DNA of 64,000 nt from Symbiodinium natans (lineage: Eukaryota; Sar; Dinophyceae; Suessiales; Symbiodiniaceae). A program made the translations under genes and the position numbers. The stretch's first letter is position 1. Each line of letters starts with the position of its first letter. Shown here piece after piece: positions 13,824 through 23,904 of this stretch. A model generated the notes under the pieces. The model did not search any database and was not told the origin of the DNA. It saw nothing but the letters and a program-made list of their open reading frames with translations. The DNA lies in the NCBI GenBank assembly GCA_905221605.1, contig CAJNDS010002653.1, positions 213,340-277,339 of the forward strand. The letters run 5' to 3'.

Positions 13824-14010
13824 GGCAAACCAAAAGTGTATACACTTTTGGGTCGGCCAACCCAAAAGTGTATACACTTTCGGCTTGCCTAATATATAAA
13901 TTTACACCCGGGGGTGTAAATTTAGACCCCAAATTTCCCCCCCCGGGGGTGTAAATTTACACCCCAAAAGGGTGTAAATTCTTAGGGGGGTGTAAAGTGT
14001 AAATTTACAC
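13824..14010. repeat. Cluster of palindromes (GTGTATACAC and GTGTAAATTTACAC)
   Basis: CCAAAAGTGTATACACTTTTGG at 13830-13851 is a perfect 22-bp palindrome and recurs slightly changed at 13861-13883. The pair is bracketed by GGCAAACC (13824) and GGCTTGCC (to 13889), which can pair. Next come AAATTTACACCC/GGGTGTAAATTT at 13898-13923, the perfect palindrome GGGGTGTAAATTTACACCCC at 13946-13965, and GTGTAAATTTACAC at 13997-14010. These would form several adjacent cruciforms. They could be the end of a mobile element or binding sites; I cannot tell which. Confidence 0.9.
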
Positions 14011-14601
14011 CCATTGGATCTATCAGGTAAGGCTGCTCGTGGCTCGGTCGCTGCTGCCGTCAGTCCACCGCCGCGCCCACGCAGAGAGGCGTCGCGCACT
14101 CCGTGTGGCACGCCAAGGCAGGCCAAGGAGCTACGTCTAGAGGATGCTAGCGCACAGGGACATGCGGCCGGCCCTCCAGATGCACTCAGTGCTCGGGCTG
14201 CGGAGGACAGGCTGGTTTGCCCTCCGCAGGGTCGTGACTGGCCGATCGGAGGAGCAACCCCCAAGTCAAACTCTCCGCGGCGATACGGCGATCTGCAGCT
14301 CCGAGCAAAGCGGGGCCAGAGATGCATCCAGATCACCCTGTGCCAAGTCTCCCAGTGAGCTAACAGGGCCAACTTATGACCACCCCACGCCCCCCCCTGA
14401 CCTGACCCAGCTGGCCGCGCAGCGTCCTTCGCACTCCCCTCACCGCAAAGAAGTCGGCCCCTTGTCCATGACAATGCCGGCTCCCAGGAGCCACCCAGGT
14501 CCAAGCCCAGGGGGCCCGGTGAGCCTGGTAGCGCCCGCGATCACAGGCCGCCGAGAAACGAGTCTCCTTCCCGTGGAAGTGATGATTCTGTTTGCGGACT
14601 T

Positions 14602-16397
14602 ATGTGGCGTGCGCTCGCAGCGGGGCACCATTTTGGAAGGAGCGTGAAGCCCAGACCCTACATGTGCTTACGTGATTCGACGCATCTGACAACGCATGGG
14701 CAGCAGCTTCGAGCGTATAGGACCTATGAAGAGTTGCTGCTGCGCTTGCCACACCAGCTCCTAGAACCGGACACCTTATTGGGCATTGCAGACACCCTCC
14801 TCCATCTGCCTGAGACCTCCCCAGCAGCCTACCTGAAAATCCATCATGCAGTGCTTGCGACTCTCAGGGGCGCTACAGCGCATTGATCTTGCTGACATAC
14901 TGTCGCCAAATACCACAGCTGGATAAAACCAGGCTGTCGGATTCTCTGGTAGGGTACGGGTTTCTGACTACCGCCCAGTACATTGCTGATCTCTTCTTTG
15001 CTGTCGCGGATGCGCCAGGGGTCAGCAATGCCAGTTTTCCGGCCATGTTATGCTACGCCGACCCAGACTACTGGCTGGGGGCGCTGTTGCTAGCCTTTGA
15101 GTCCCACCAAAAGGGTCCCTTGGGACGAGCGGCTGGGTTGAGTCTGACAATCGCGTTACAGACCTACAGGTCAATGTACCTCCTGCGGCTATGGTGGCCT
15201 TTCTCGCTGGACGTGCATACCAGCTGCCCACATGTCCTGCAACTAAATATGCGGTGGACCCTCAGGGACTCCCCCAGGTCCACGGACAGGTGTCGCAGGA
15301 GGCCGTGAAAGCCTGGGCGGATGCTGCCAAGCACACCAATTTGGAAACTGCCAGGTTGACGCAGCAGCCTAGCCTTAATGCGTTTGTTCGGATTTCGCTC
15401 CAAGGCTCGCAAACACTGGGGCACCGCCAGTATCAGGAATTTCAGCCAAGTGTACCACCAGTTCACTTCCTTGATGCCATTCGGCAGGCCCTCGCTGCCT
15501 CTGTTGCAAACCAGGACATTGAACACTTCTGGTCCGCCTACAATTTGGAGTGGCCTGATACAACCGCAAGGGTTGTGGTTTTCCTACGGCGTGTGCTGCC
15601 TTTGGAGAGCCTCCTTGCGCCGTCTGCAATCTTGGAGTCCTCTGCGGCTACGGCACAGGCACCCTCGGAGGTATGTTGCGTCTCTTCTGACACTGAGGAG
15701 GCTTCGCCTGCACCCACGGCAGAGACTCCTGATGTGGCTGACGAGCTCGAAGCTCAGGTGCATGACTGGCGCTTTTCGGAGCTACGTACCACTGACCTGG
15801 CGGCCTTGCGAGAAGTGGATGTCTCCACCCCTTTTCGATTACCAGCCCCTTGAGGATGAGCATTGGCAAGGACTTAGTACAACGCCGAACAGACGTGGGC
15901 CCCAACGCGCCCGGCCTGCTTGGTATGATGCTGCCACTGCTCACTGGGCAGCCCTTAAGGGGCTTACACGATCCAAACACCCCACCAAGCAGCGCCTCAA
16001 CAGTTTCTGGTATAAACTGTACTGCCACGACCGCGCCAAGGAGCCTGAGCCCTCGGCCCTTGCCACTTCCCTCTCCACCTTCCCCTTCCAATTTCGGAAC
16101 GAAGACGCTGTGCAGTATTGGCAAGTTCAGGAGGCTGTTCGGACGATGTGGCATTCCGCCAAAGCCATCATGACACGGCATGTAGGAGTTCCCATCCCGA
16201 CTGGCATCCCAGCGTGGGGGGTCGATGAAGACGAGCTGCCGCAAGCCCGACTGTCGCCCCACAATGCCGCCCCCGCAAACCCGCCAACTGCAGTGGAGGG
16301 TGTCAGCATGAAGGCCAAAAAATCAGGTAAGCGCGCTGACACGCCCTCTGCAGGGTCTCGGCCGCGGCACCCTGATTGGGAGAGTCAGTGGCAATGA
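14602..16397 (+). pseudogene. Frameshifted coding region of unknown family
   Basis: Protein-like sequence passes through three frames: 14602-14886 (AYRTYEELLLRLPHQLLEPD, AYLKIHHAVLATLRG), 14883-~15120 (YIADLFFAVADAPGVSNASF, DYWLGALLLAFESHQKG), ~15125-15835 (RVTDLQVNVPPAAMVAFLAG, EAVKAWADAAKHTNLETA, DIEHFWSAYNLEW), and ~15835-16397 (EDEHWQGLSTTPNRRG, NSFWYKLYCHDRAKE, QYWQVQEAVRTMWHSAKA, TAG... ending DWESQWQ). The frame changes near 15120 and 15835 do not show splice consensus, so frameshift mutations or base-call errors are likely. I recognise no domain. Its position just upstream of RT/RNase H debris suggests a structural ORF of a retroelement, but this is inference. Confidence 0.4.
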
Positions 16398-16604
16398 AGT
16401 ACTGCGGGCTGGCGTGATGGTTGGACTGCTGCCTGGTAGTCTCCCCCCTCTGAATTGGGCGCTGTTGTTACGCGTTATCCTCCCTGGGAAACCAGGAGGA
16501 CTCTGATGACTTCGGCCCCAGGATATTTTGGCTATGCGGCCGGGCTGAACACTTTGTACGCTTGAAAGATTGGGAACCTTGCGGCCAGCTTCAGTTAGAG
16601 AACC

Positions 16605-17045
16605 GCACTTGTGCTGGCTGTTGCTCGGGGTGCTCCAGTGGCTGACCACCATGGGGTGCCCTGGGCTGGTCTTGCATTCCCTTCTCCTACTGTCAAGTCC
16701 CCACTGGCTGACCACCATGGGGCGCTCGCTGGCCTTCCTTTGCTGACTGCTAGTTTGTAGTCTCTCCCTTCTGAATCCGCAACTGCTGTCGCTCGCAGGC
16801 CTCCTCCCTGAGGGGACTGGAGAGCCCTGCTGACTGCAACCCCAGTTTCTACTTGAAACTGTGGGGTTAGATGAGGCACTGTTGGGCGCCTGATCGAACC
16901 GCAAGTTGTCTCGGCTGTTGCTCGGGGTTGCTCCACTGGCTGACCACCATGGAGTGCCCTGGGCTGGTCTTGCTTCCGTTGTTCTTGCTAACAAGTCCCC
17001 AGTGGCTGACCACCATGGGGCGCGTGCGGGCCTCGCTCTCCCTTT
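16605..17045. repeat. 297-bp imperfect duplication with four CTGACCACCATGG motifs
   Basis: The block around 16605-16745 recurs at about 16902-17045. Each copy carries two TGGCTGACCACCATGGGG motifs (near 16638, 16704, 16934 and 17003) and the phrase GTGCCCTGGGCTGGTCTTGC. The repeats keep a long minus-strand frame open (WWSASG-type repeats), which I regard as a by-product. Confidence 0.85.
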
Positions 17046-17883
17046 GGGAAATCTGGTTGATCTGGCAAACCGTCGCATTTTGCGACCTTTCCCGCATGCT
17101 CTGCGCTGCTCGATTACCCATGGACTTCTGCGACGACCTCGAGTACTGAGCGCGGGGGACAAATAGTTGGTTGGCGCTTTGGTCTTGGTGGTTGTGGTCT
17201 GTTGTGGTTTTGGTTTGTGCTTGCTTTGTTTTGTTTCGCGCCTGCTATGTTTCACCTCACATGTTGAGACCCACAAGAACGGCCTGCTGCGCTGCTGATG
17301 TAGTAAAGAGGCAATGAGCCAAAAAAAAGAGGACGAGCTTGGAAAAGCAAACCAGAAGCTGCATCGGTTGCCCTGAATTGCGGCTTGGAGCATTTGATCG
17401 GTCAACCCTTCTTCTTCAAGCTGTCAGCGGTTGAAAGCATGTTATGGGAGGCTGACTCGTTGCTAATGTCGATGTTTAAATCTGTCTCGGCGATGGCGTG
17501 AAAAAACCTCGGCATTCGCAAAGAGGCCCTTGTCTCTTTTCTTGGCGGAGTATTGTCCACTGCTTCCACTGCACGTAGTCTTTCCGAAAGGGATGTTGTC
17601 AAGACTGTCAAAAGAAGAAGTGATGGCGTTGCTGTTCTGCGCTGAGGAACCTGGTTGCGCTGGGAAAGGACCCTGGTTGGTGTTTGTCGGACTCCGAGTC
17701 AAACGGTGAAGACCACTTCGGTGCAGCATCCTTTGCAGTTGGCTTTTTCTTGTCTGACAACATGGTCGAGGCAGTCCTGAGGGTGCTTAGTTTGGTCCTA
17801 GTGGTTTGGTAGACCTCGCCTGAAAGTGCTTCACTTGAGCCCAAGGAGAATGAGCTTCATGCACGTACATTCAGATTTGGCTA
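17046..17883. other. No confident gene; Lys/Ser-rich minus-strand frame
   Basis: On the minus strand 17608-17844 and neighbouring frames read SDKKKPTAKDAAPKWSSPFD and similar low-complexity sequence. This could be a remnant of the retroelement gene but is too poor in motifs to call. T/A-rich sequence with a TTGTGGTTTTGG stretch precedes it. Confidence 0.35.
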
Positions 17884-18480
17884 GGGTCCTTTTATTTGAC
17901 TGAAACCCAGTTTCCAGATCCGGGCCTCATCGGGGAAGTTAGACAGGGGTGTTCGAGCTTGTAGGCCCAGCAACGCCGTCCGGGGGCGTTTCCAAAAGGT
18001 CAAGCCGGATCCGGGAGTCGCGGCTGGACGGATCAACAATCGCACCAAGGAGATGAAGTGATCTGCTTCCATGAGCCGCAGCATGTTGAGGCGGAATTGA
18101 GACCGGACTGGAGGCAATCATCGATGATGCGAACCTTTTCTCTCCGAAGTATTGGGAATCTCCGAGTGCAAAACCACTCGCTAGTTCCCAAGTGCTCACT
18201 GACAGAGAACTCATCTTGGAAGGGGCCAGCGATCCAGCATTGCTCGACTTCTTTAAGGGTTTGCTTCCAAAGTTCATGGTCGGAGTGACCGTTGCCAGTC
18301 GGGCTGCAGCGCGCCACAGTGGCCTTGCGCCTCCACACACACTGACTCTGCAGCTGCTGCGCTGTTTGCTGAGCCCAGGTCAAGCTATCTTCGAGTAGAG
18401 TCCTTGAGGTGGTCCGCCATCCTGGTTGGGGTGAAGGTCTAGGATTGCGTGGAAAACACTTGACTTGGCATCTGCGTAGA
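17884..18480 (-). pseudogene. Reverse transcriptase N-terminal half (inverted fragment)
   Basis: Read on the minus strand from about 18480 down to 17884, the sequence encodes ELWKQTLKEVEQCWIAGPF, then CTRRFPILRREKVRIIDDC with SGLNSA. This is the fingers-region pattern of retroelement RTs (basic RRFPI, R-IDD). After a frame change it gives LRLMEADHFISLVRLL and ends near KLGFSQIKGP. The RT palm domain with YFDD lies on the opposite strand starting at about 18485. The two halves are therefore arranged back-to-back instead of in tandem, as if a roughly 600-bp segment had been inverted. At least one frameshift near 18080 marks it as a pseudogene. Confidence 0.65.
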
Positions 18481-18490
18481 AACAGCTTGG

Positions 18491-20200
18491 TTGCCGACAG
18501 AAACCGCCTTCAATCGTGTGCTCGTGGCCTGGGACCCCATCAGGGAGAGGCCTGCTTACTTTGTGGGCACGGCCCTCATGTTCGGGGCTACTGCCTCGGT
18601 CTTCTCATTCAATCGATGCTCTGCTTCCCTTCATCACTTGGCAGTCACCCTGGGCGCCATTTGCTGCACCGTCTACTTTGATGATTTCCCTTGTGTGGAG
18701 CCAAGCCTTACAGCGGGATCATCGGAAGCCTTTCTTGTGGGTCTGCTTGAGGTGCTTGGATGGAGGGTGGCTTTGCAGCCCAAGAAGAATGCTCCTTACT
18801 CTCGCGTGTTTGACATGCTGGGGGTTCGGGTTAACCTTGGTAGGGCAGATCAAGGGTTGGTTGAGGTGCGTAATAAGCCAGACAGATCTGATGCTTTGAA
18901 GGCGGAGGTCAGCAGATTCTTGGAGCAGGGGTTCATTAGGAGGTGTGAGGCTTCAGCGCGCGGGTAAGTGCGAGAAAACCAGGTCAGCATACGGGGCAAA
19001 CAGGAGCTCAGTGCTGCTGCGGCATGAGTTTCTGGGGCCTAGGTTAGTAAGTGCGAGAAAGCTTAGGCCTGCTCCGGAGGTTGGCGACTTTTGCCAATCC
19101 ACTTGTCTGCAGTTGTACAGGCAGTGCCCATGTGTCGGTTCCGGACCTTCTGCCTTTTCTGAGTGAGCCGAATGTGGGTGAGTTTCTCCCCTGTACAGGC
19201 AGGGCTTATAGGGTAGGCAGTACAGACCAGGCAGTTCAACCTGCTGAACATTTGCCTAGGGCTTTGTATAGTGCCAAACCAGTGAGTAGCCGTAGGCCGC
19301 CGAGCTTCTCGCGGAACTGGTTAAGCCCTCAATGCTTTCTCTCGGTGTTCCCTGCACATAGTTCGGCCGTGTTAATCAGGCCAAGGACACCTCGAGAGTT
19401 TTCCTTTTCTGTGCATAGTTAATACCTTCCGGAACTTCGGTTCCGAAGAGCCTAACCTGGCTAGCGACGCAGTCCGCTTTCGTGTGAGGCTTCAGCGCTG
19501 CACGGCCGCCTCAACTTTGCACAGGGTCAACTGCATGGCTGCTCCTTCAAGCCGGCGATGGCCTTCTTGTCGAGGGTCTCAGTGGAAGGCTGGAGGGAGG
19601 ACATGTGCATCGACGTGGCGTTGTCTTTGGCCTACGTTGCTGCTTGCCTTGAGTGTGAGGTGCCGAGGCTTGTGAAAGCAGTGGATGACCGGCCGCCGGC
19701 TAGGGTCTTCACTGACGGTTCATGGGAAGGCCAGGATGGGGGTTCAGGAGCAGTGCTCTTCCTTGGACCTAGTGACAAGGGGTCTGTGCGGAGGTGATCG
19801 TACCTCAGGACTTGACCCACCTCTGGAGGGAGCAAGGGAGGTCTCAGCTAGTGTCCCAGTACGAACTTTTCCCAATCCTGGCGGTCCTACAGCGGTGGGG
19901 CGCAAGGCTGGCTGGCTGCAAAGTCATCTTTTTCATAGATAATCACGGGGTCCACTCATGTGCCACACTCCTTTGCCATGCTTGCAATCATTGCAAGTCT
20001 GTTGCGGGCGCTTGATATCACTCCTTGGTTCACTTGCCTCAAAAAGCAATCCCTCAGACGGCCCATCGCGGCACCAGGCAGCTGAGACAGCAAGGGATCT
20101 CGGGGCCTCTTTGGAATGGCGCTTGGTCGTGGATGACTGGGTGGTAGAGGCGCTCCTTTCGTCGCACTCGTTCCTGGGCACCATGGGGCAGTCTGTTGGA
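18491..20200 (+). pseudogene. Reverse transcriptase palm + RNase H of a retroelement, interrupted
   Basis: From 18491 the frame gives ETAFNRVLVAWDPIRERPAY, then GTALMFGATASVFSFNRC, then VYFDDFPCV (the YxDD catalytic box, near 18673), then GLLEVLGWRVALQPKKNA and SRVFDMLGVRVNL. These are RT palm and thumb. The frame closes inside an insertion at 18960-19481 but continues exactly when the insertion is removed (SALHGRLNFAQGQLHGCSF). It then reaches RNase H: RVFTDGSWEGQDGG (about 19705). After a one-base shift near 19780 it reads SQYELFPILAVLQRWGARL and IFFIDNHGVHS. A last shift gives SNPSDGPSRHQAAE and ends near 20200. The TDGS, ELF and DN acids fit an RNase H active site. It is probably a DIRS- or LTR-type element copy, not functional here. 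Confidence 0.75.
18943..19498. mobile_element. 522-bp insertion with 17-bp target-site duplication (introner-like)
   Basis: GTGTGAGGCTTCAGCGC occurs at 18943-18959 and again at 19482-19498, bracketing 522 bp that break the RT frame. Removing one copy plus the insert (539 bp) restores a continuous reading frame. Cutting within the duplication at AG|GC gives a possible intron of 18950-19488 that starts GC and ends AG, which would splice back to the uninterrupted frame. The insert holds two GTAAGTGCGAGAAA-like segments (near 18964 and 19048) and two TACAGGCAG repeats, but no ORF of note. It could be a non-autonomous transposon or an introner-type intron. Confidence 0.8.
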
Positions 20201-20205
20201 AAAGA

Positions 20206-20468
20206 GGGGATCTAGGGACTGGCACGTGACATGCCGTTGTGCATCGCAGCAAGTGTCGTGGGCGTGGCCCCTGTCTCTTGGTATCTCTCGGCCGTCGTGC
20301 CGGAACAGCTGTGACAAACCCCATTCGCCGCGAGTGCGACCGCAAAGGAAAAGAGAGCTGGATTATTGAATAAGGCTGTGCTGCTATTTGACAGATATTC
20401 ACGATGTATATCCTACATTCTGTGAAATGTACCAGTGGGAAAATACAGTATAATTTTTAGATCAAGAC
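20206..20468. repeat. Direct repeat, long copy (263 bp)
   Basis: Starts GGGGATCTAGGGACTGG and ends TTTTTAGATCAAGAC. It matches 20764-20955 almost perfectly, except that it contains 71 additional bases (20323-20393). It lies just after the RNase H pseudogene, so it may be a terminal or subterminal repeat of that element. Confidence 0.9.
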
Positions 20469-20763
20469 GGACTTCTTCACGGAACGTGATGGTCCTGTCT
20501 TGAAAAAGAAAATTATGCTGGAAGTGTGTGTGAGGGTGTGGGTGCAAAATGGGAATGTTTTATGGGCGATTTTGTGGACTAGCACGGTTTGTGTTTTCCT
20601 GTCTTTGCGTGGGAGCCGGACATGTCTTTACGAAGTGACTCCGCGCTAGTCTGGGCTCATCGGGCATGCAGCTTGGTCATGTGTGTGTCGCCTTCGAGTG
20701 GAAATACACATCATCGTAGTATACAATCAGAGCTGTAGTTGCATTCATCCGCCCGCCCTCCCT

Positions 20764-20955
20764 GGGGATCTAGGGACTGGCGCGTGACATGCCGTTGTGC
20801 ATCGCAGCAAGTGTCGTGGGCGTGGCCCCTGTCTCTTGGTATCTCTCGGCCATCGTGCCGGAACAGCTGTGACAAACCCCGATATTCACGATGTATATCC
20901 TACATTCTGTGAAATGTACCAGTGGGAAAATACAGTATAATTTTTAGATCAAGAC
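20764..20955. repeat. Direct repeat, short copy (192 bp)
   Basis: Near-identical to 20206-20468 (two substitutions noticed in the first half), but lacks the 71-bp internal segment. The junction reads CAAACCCC|GATATTCACG. The 295 bp between copies shows no gene. Confidence 0.9.
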
Positions 20956-21720
20956 AGAGGCGCCATGGGCGTGAGGGCCTGGGGCCATGTATGAGGGCCG
21001 GGGGCAAGTGGGCGTGGAGTATGGGGGAGCGGGCGGGAGCTGCCGCAAAACAAAGCCAAGCGCATATGGGCCATGGCGGAGCCCGACCATGAGAGCGGGG
21101 GCAGGGGGCCAGCCATGGAGCCATGAGGCCATGGAATTCTAGGGCGCGGGACCTGGGGCGAGTGAGGGGGTGAGGGGAGCGGAGCAAGGCCGTAGAAGCA
21201 TTTGGCCATGGAGTAGGCGGACCATGAGGGCGAAGCTTTCGGAGGCAGCCTGGGCAGAGAGGGGAGGGAGGGGAGCAGGGCAAGTGGGCGTGCACTGGGC
21301 CGTGGGGCCGGCATGGGGCCATGGCGGAGCCCGACCATGCATAAGGGGAGCGGGCTTGTCAGTGGGGGGGAGTGACATGCACTGGAGCCCCGGGCCAATG
21401 GGACCATGGGCCGTGGGCGAAGCAAGGAGGCCACGGGGGCATGGGGCCAATAAGGCCATGGGCAAGCGGGCGTGGAGTAGAGAGGCGCCAAACTGAGCCA
21501 AGGGCATGGGACCATGGGGCCGTAGAGCCAAGAGGCATGGGGCCATGGCGGAGCCCGACCATGAGAGCGGAGCAGCGGGGGCAGCGAGGGGAGCGGGCGG
21601 TTAAGGAAAACTCAGCTTAGATGGGGTCGTAGGGCAATGGAGCCACGGAGGAGCCGGACCATCAGGGCGGAGCGGGCGGAGGGAGCGAGAGTTTGGGCAT
21701 GCACTAGAGCCCTTAAAACA
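20956..21720. repeat. Degenerate GCCATGG/GGAGCCCGACCATG minisatellite
   Basis: Purine-rich sequence repeatedly uses short blocks such as GCCATGGCGGAGCCCGACCAT (near 21072, 21321, 21544), GGGCAAGTGGGCGTG and GGGGCCATGG. Spacing is irregular. It keeps long minus-strand frames open (Pro/His/Ala-rich), which are composition artefacts. Confidence 0.75.
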
Positions 21721-22241
21721 ATGCAAGGCATGCACTGGAGGTCTGGGGGGTGAAGGCGGTACTAAGGGGCAGTGGGTCTTCACTGACGCCGCCCCCGGCT
21801 GGGGTCGGCGGATATAGTTGCAACGTTTGCGCGCCGCCTCGGCCGGCAGTATGTGAGATGACGTCGGAGACCATTTCGAGGCCAGGGCGGTCCCAGGCGG
21901 TTCTCAGGGGGTTTCAGGGCATGCGAGGGGGGTCCCAGGGAGTCCCAGACGGGTTCCAGGGCGGTTCCAGGGGAGTCCCACACAGGGGGGTCCACTACGA
22001 CGGAATTTTGATTTTCAAAAAGTATGTCAATACCATAGTTCCCTGTGGTTGGAAGGTGCGCGCATGTCACACAAATTAAGGAGGGTTTGGATTCGGGAGT
22101 GTGCGGGGAATGAATGTGCTGTGAGCTTTCCAAGACCCTAACTGCATAGCGTGGGCAGCTTGAGGAGAATGGACACTCGTGGTGCAGGTGTAGGCTCGAG
22201 CTTGCGCGCTTAGTGATAGTGTAGATCCATTTTCTGTACAG
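21721..22241. other. No gene; short TCCCAGG/GGTTCCAGG repeats
   Basis: Between 21885 and 21985 the sequence repeats variants of GTCCCAGGCGGTTCCAGGGG. The rest is unique and non-coding by eye, and it leads to the signal-peptide exon at 22242. Confidence 0.5.
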
Positions 22242-23904
22242 ATGTCACATAGTATGCTTATGCTGATGTTGATGCTGGTCCGGCTGGCCGAAGGAAGCCA
22301 ACCTTGGATGGAAAACCTCGGAGCGTGTGACGAAGCCACAGCCGATTGCTTGGGCAAGAACGTCACAGACGACGCCGTGCTGATACAAGCCACAGTGGCC
22401 CGTCGGTACGAAGAGGCCGTTGCTTTCTGCACTTTGGTGTTGATTCAATTCCTTATGTTCGTACGGACACAACATTCATTGAGCAAAGTGTAAAAAGCAA
22501 CTTGTTGAATGCGGTGGGGCCTTTTCTTATGGCAACTCTCGGCGCAGGAGCTTCATCCAGTGCCTGGCAAGCACGCAGGCAGCCACACCCCTGAGGTCGG
22601 CGGGTCCAGCGTGCCGTGCTTGCAACTAGAAGTTCATGTTCTAGTTTCTTGTCCCTTCATGTACGCATGTTACACCCGACGAACTTTACTATTGTGTACG
22701 TAAGACTCTGGCTGAGTTACTAAGGTCGGGCGCTATGCATTTAGGCGCTGGCGGCGTCGCTCGGGGCCTCAATCTTATGGGCCATCACCACCATACCGTC
22801 AGGTGTGGCGTTTGGGTGTCGAATGCGCGCTCCCAAATGGCCATCCTCACATGCCACGTCTTGGTCCTAGGAATTGACTGTATACGCTCAAGGAATGCCT
22901 TGGCGACTGTGCAATGGCTAGGGGGCGGTAGGCTGCAGGCCATACGAATGAAGGTAACTTCCGGTGTGGCTTTTTGTTCTTCGGAGTCTGTTGTTAATGC
23001 AGTCAAAAACGAAGACTTCGTTCTCGATCCAATGGTGCAGGAGACTTCCGTCACGACGTCGACGGCATCGCCGGTGATGACAACAGCCTCACCGGTAACC
23101 ACAACAACCCTCATGGCGACGACCACCACAACAACTGGGGTCCCAACGGCGGCAGACGCCATCGCCGATCAGATCAGTGCGGTCGAGCAGTCAGGTACTG
23201 AGCTCGTGCAAGCCAGTTTGTCAGCATTGTTTGCTGGTGCCAACGGCTCCTCCTCCGGCCAGAACGGTTCCTCGGGTGTCCTCGCCACAATCGAAGTCAA
23301 CGCGTCGAACTCTTCGGGGCAGCTGCGCATGACCCTGGTTGACCCCAGTGCCGTCGCGGAGAATGGCACCTTCGAGATCGAGGGTGCCGGCGGCTCTGGC
23401 ACTGTGTCGATCCCAGGCAGCGTCTTGCAGCAGATTGCGGCCAATGCTGGGACGGGCCAAGTGATTTTGACGACAAGCACAGTCGACACAGCCAACACAG
23501 CCAACGCATCAAATCTCAGTGACTCGGGCGTTTTGCTTGATGCTGGATCCGATATCGTCGTGCTCACCTTCCGGGACGCGAATGGCAACCCGATCGAGGT
23601 CGGGAACCTGTCCGAACCCATCGAGTTCACCCTGCCAGTTTCCGATGAGAACGTCAGTTTGATAGAGGGCGCCGGGCAAGGGGAGATCCTCACAGCTCTG
23701 TCACATGTGTCGAAAGCCAAGAAACCCGAGCTGAAAAAAGTGTGTTGGTTCTGGGACAAGAAAAAGAAGGCGTGGTCCAGAGTGGATCTTCTGACGATCT
23801 CGAGCACGGCTGGAGCAATCCGATGCAAAGTCTACCACCTATCAAGCTTCGTTGCCGGAGCACCGCTGCCGGGCCCCGTGTCTCGGCAGGCTTATTTCCC
23901 GTGA
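22242..23904 (+). CDS. Secreted/cell-surface protein with Thr linker and GPS-like motif
   Basis: The first exon starts at ATG 22242 and encodes a clear signal peptide (MSHSMLMLMLMLVRLAEG) followed by an acidic Cys-containing segment to about 22400. The main exon begins at 23041 after GGTGCAG, in frame with ETSVTTSTASPV. It runs through a Thr-rich linker (MATTTTTTGVPT) into a beta-rich domain (LRMTLVDPSAVAENGTFEI, DIVVLTFRDANGNPIEVGN) and then CWFWDKKKKAWSR and CKVYHLSSFVAG. The last two resemble the Cys-Trp and HL(S/T) parts of a GPCR proteolytic site (GAIN/GPS), with some cysteines missing. Stop TGA is at 23902-23904, though a splice before it is possible because GPS regions usually precede a membrane helix. 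Several potential N-glycosylation sequons (NGS, NAS, NLS). Exons between 22400 and 23040 are unresolved. Confidence 0.65.

Noticed and set aside
16323-17405. Minus-strand frame of 360 codons
   Set aside because: Its length comes from a duplicated 297-bp block and GC-rich composition; no domain, start context or intron structure supports it.
20900-21546. Long minus-strand Pro/His/Ala-rich frames
   Set aside because: They arise from the GCCATGG minisatellite and are open in more than one frame at once.
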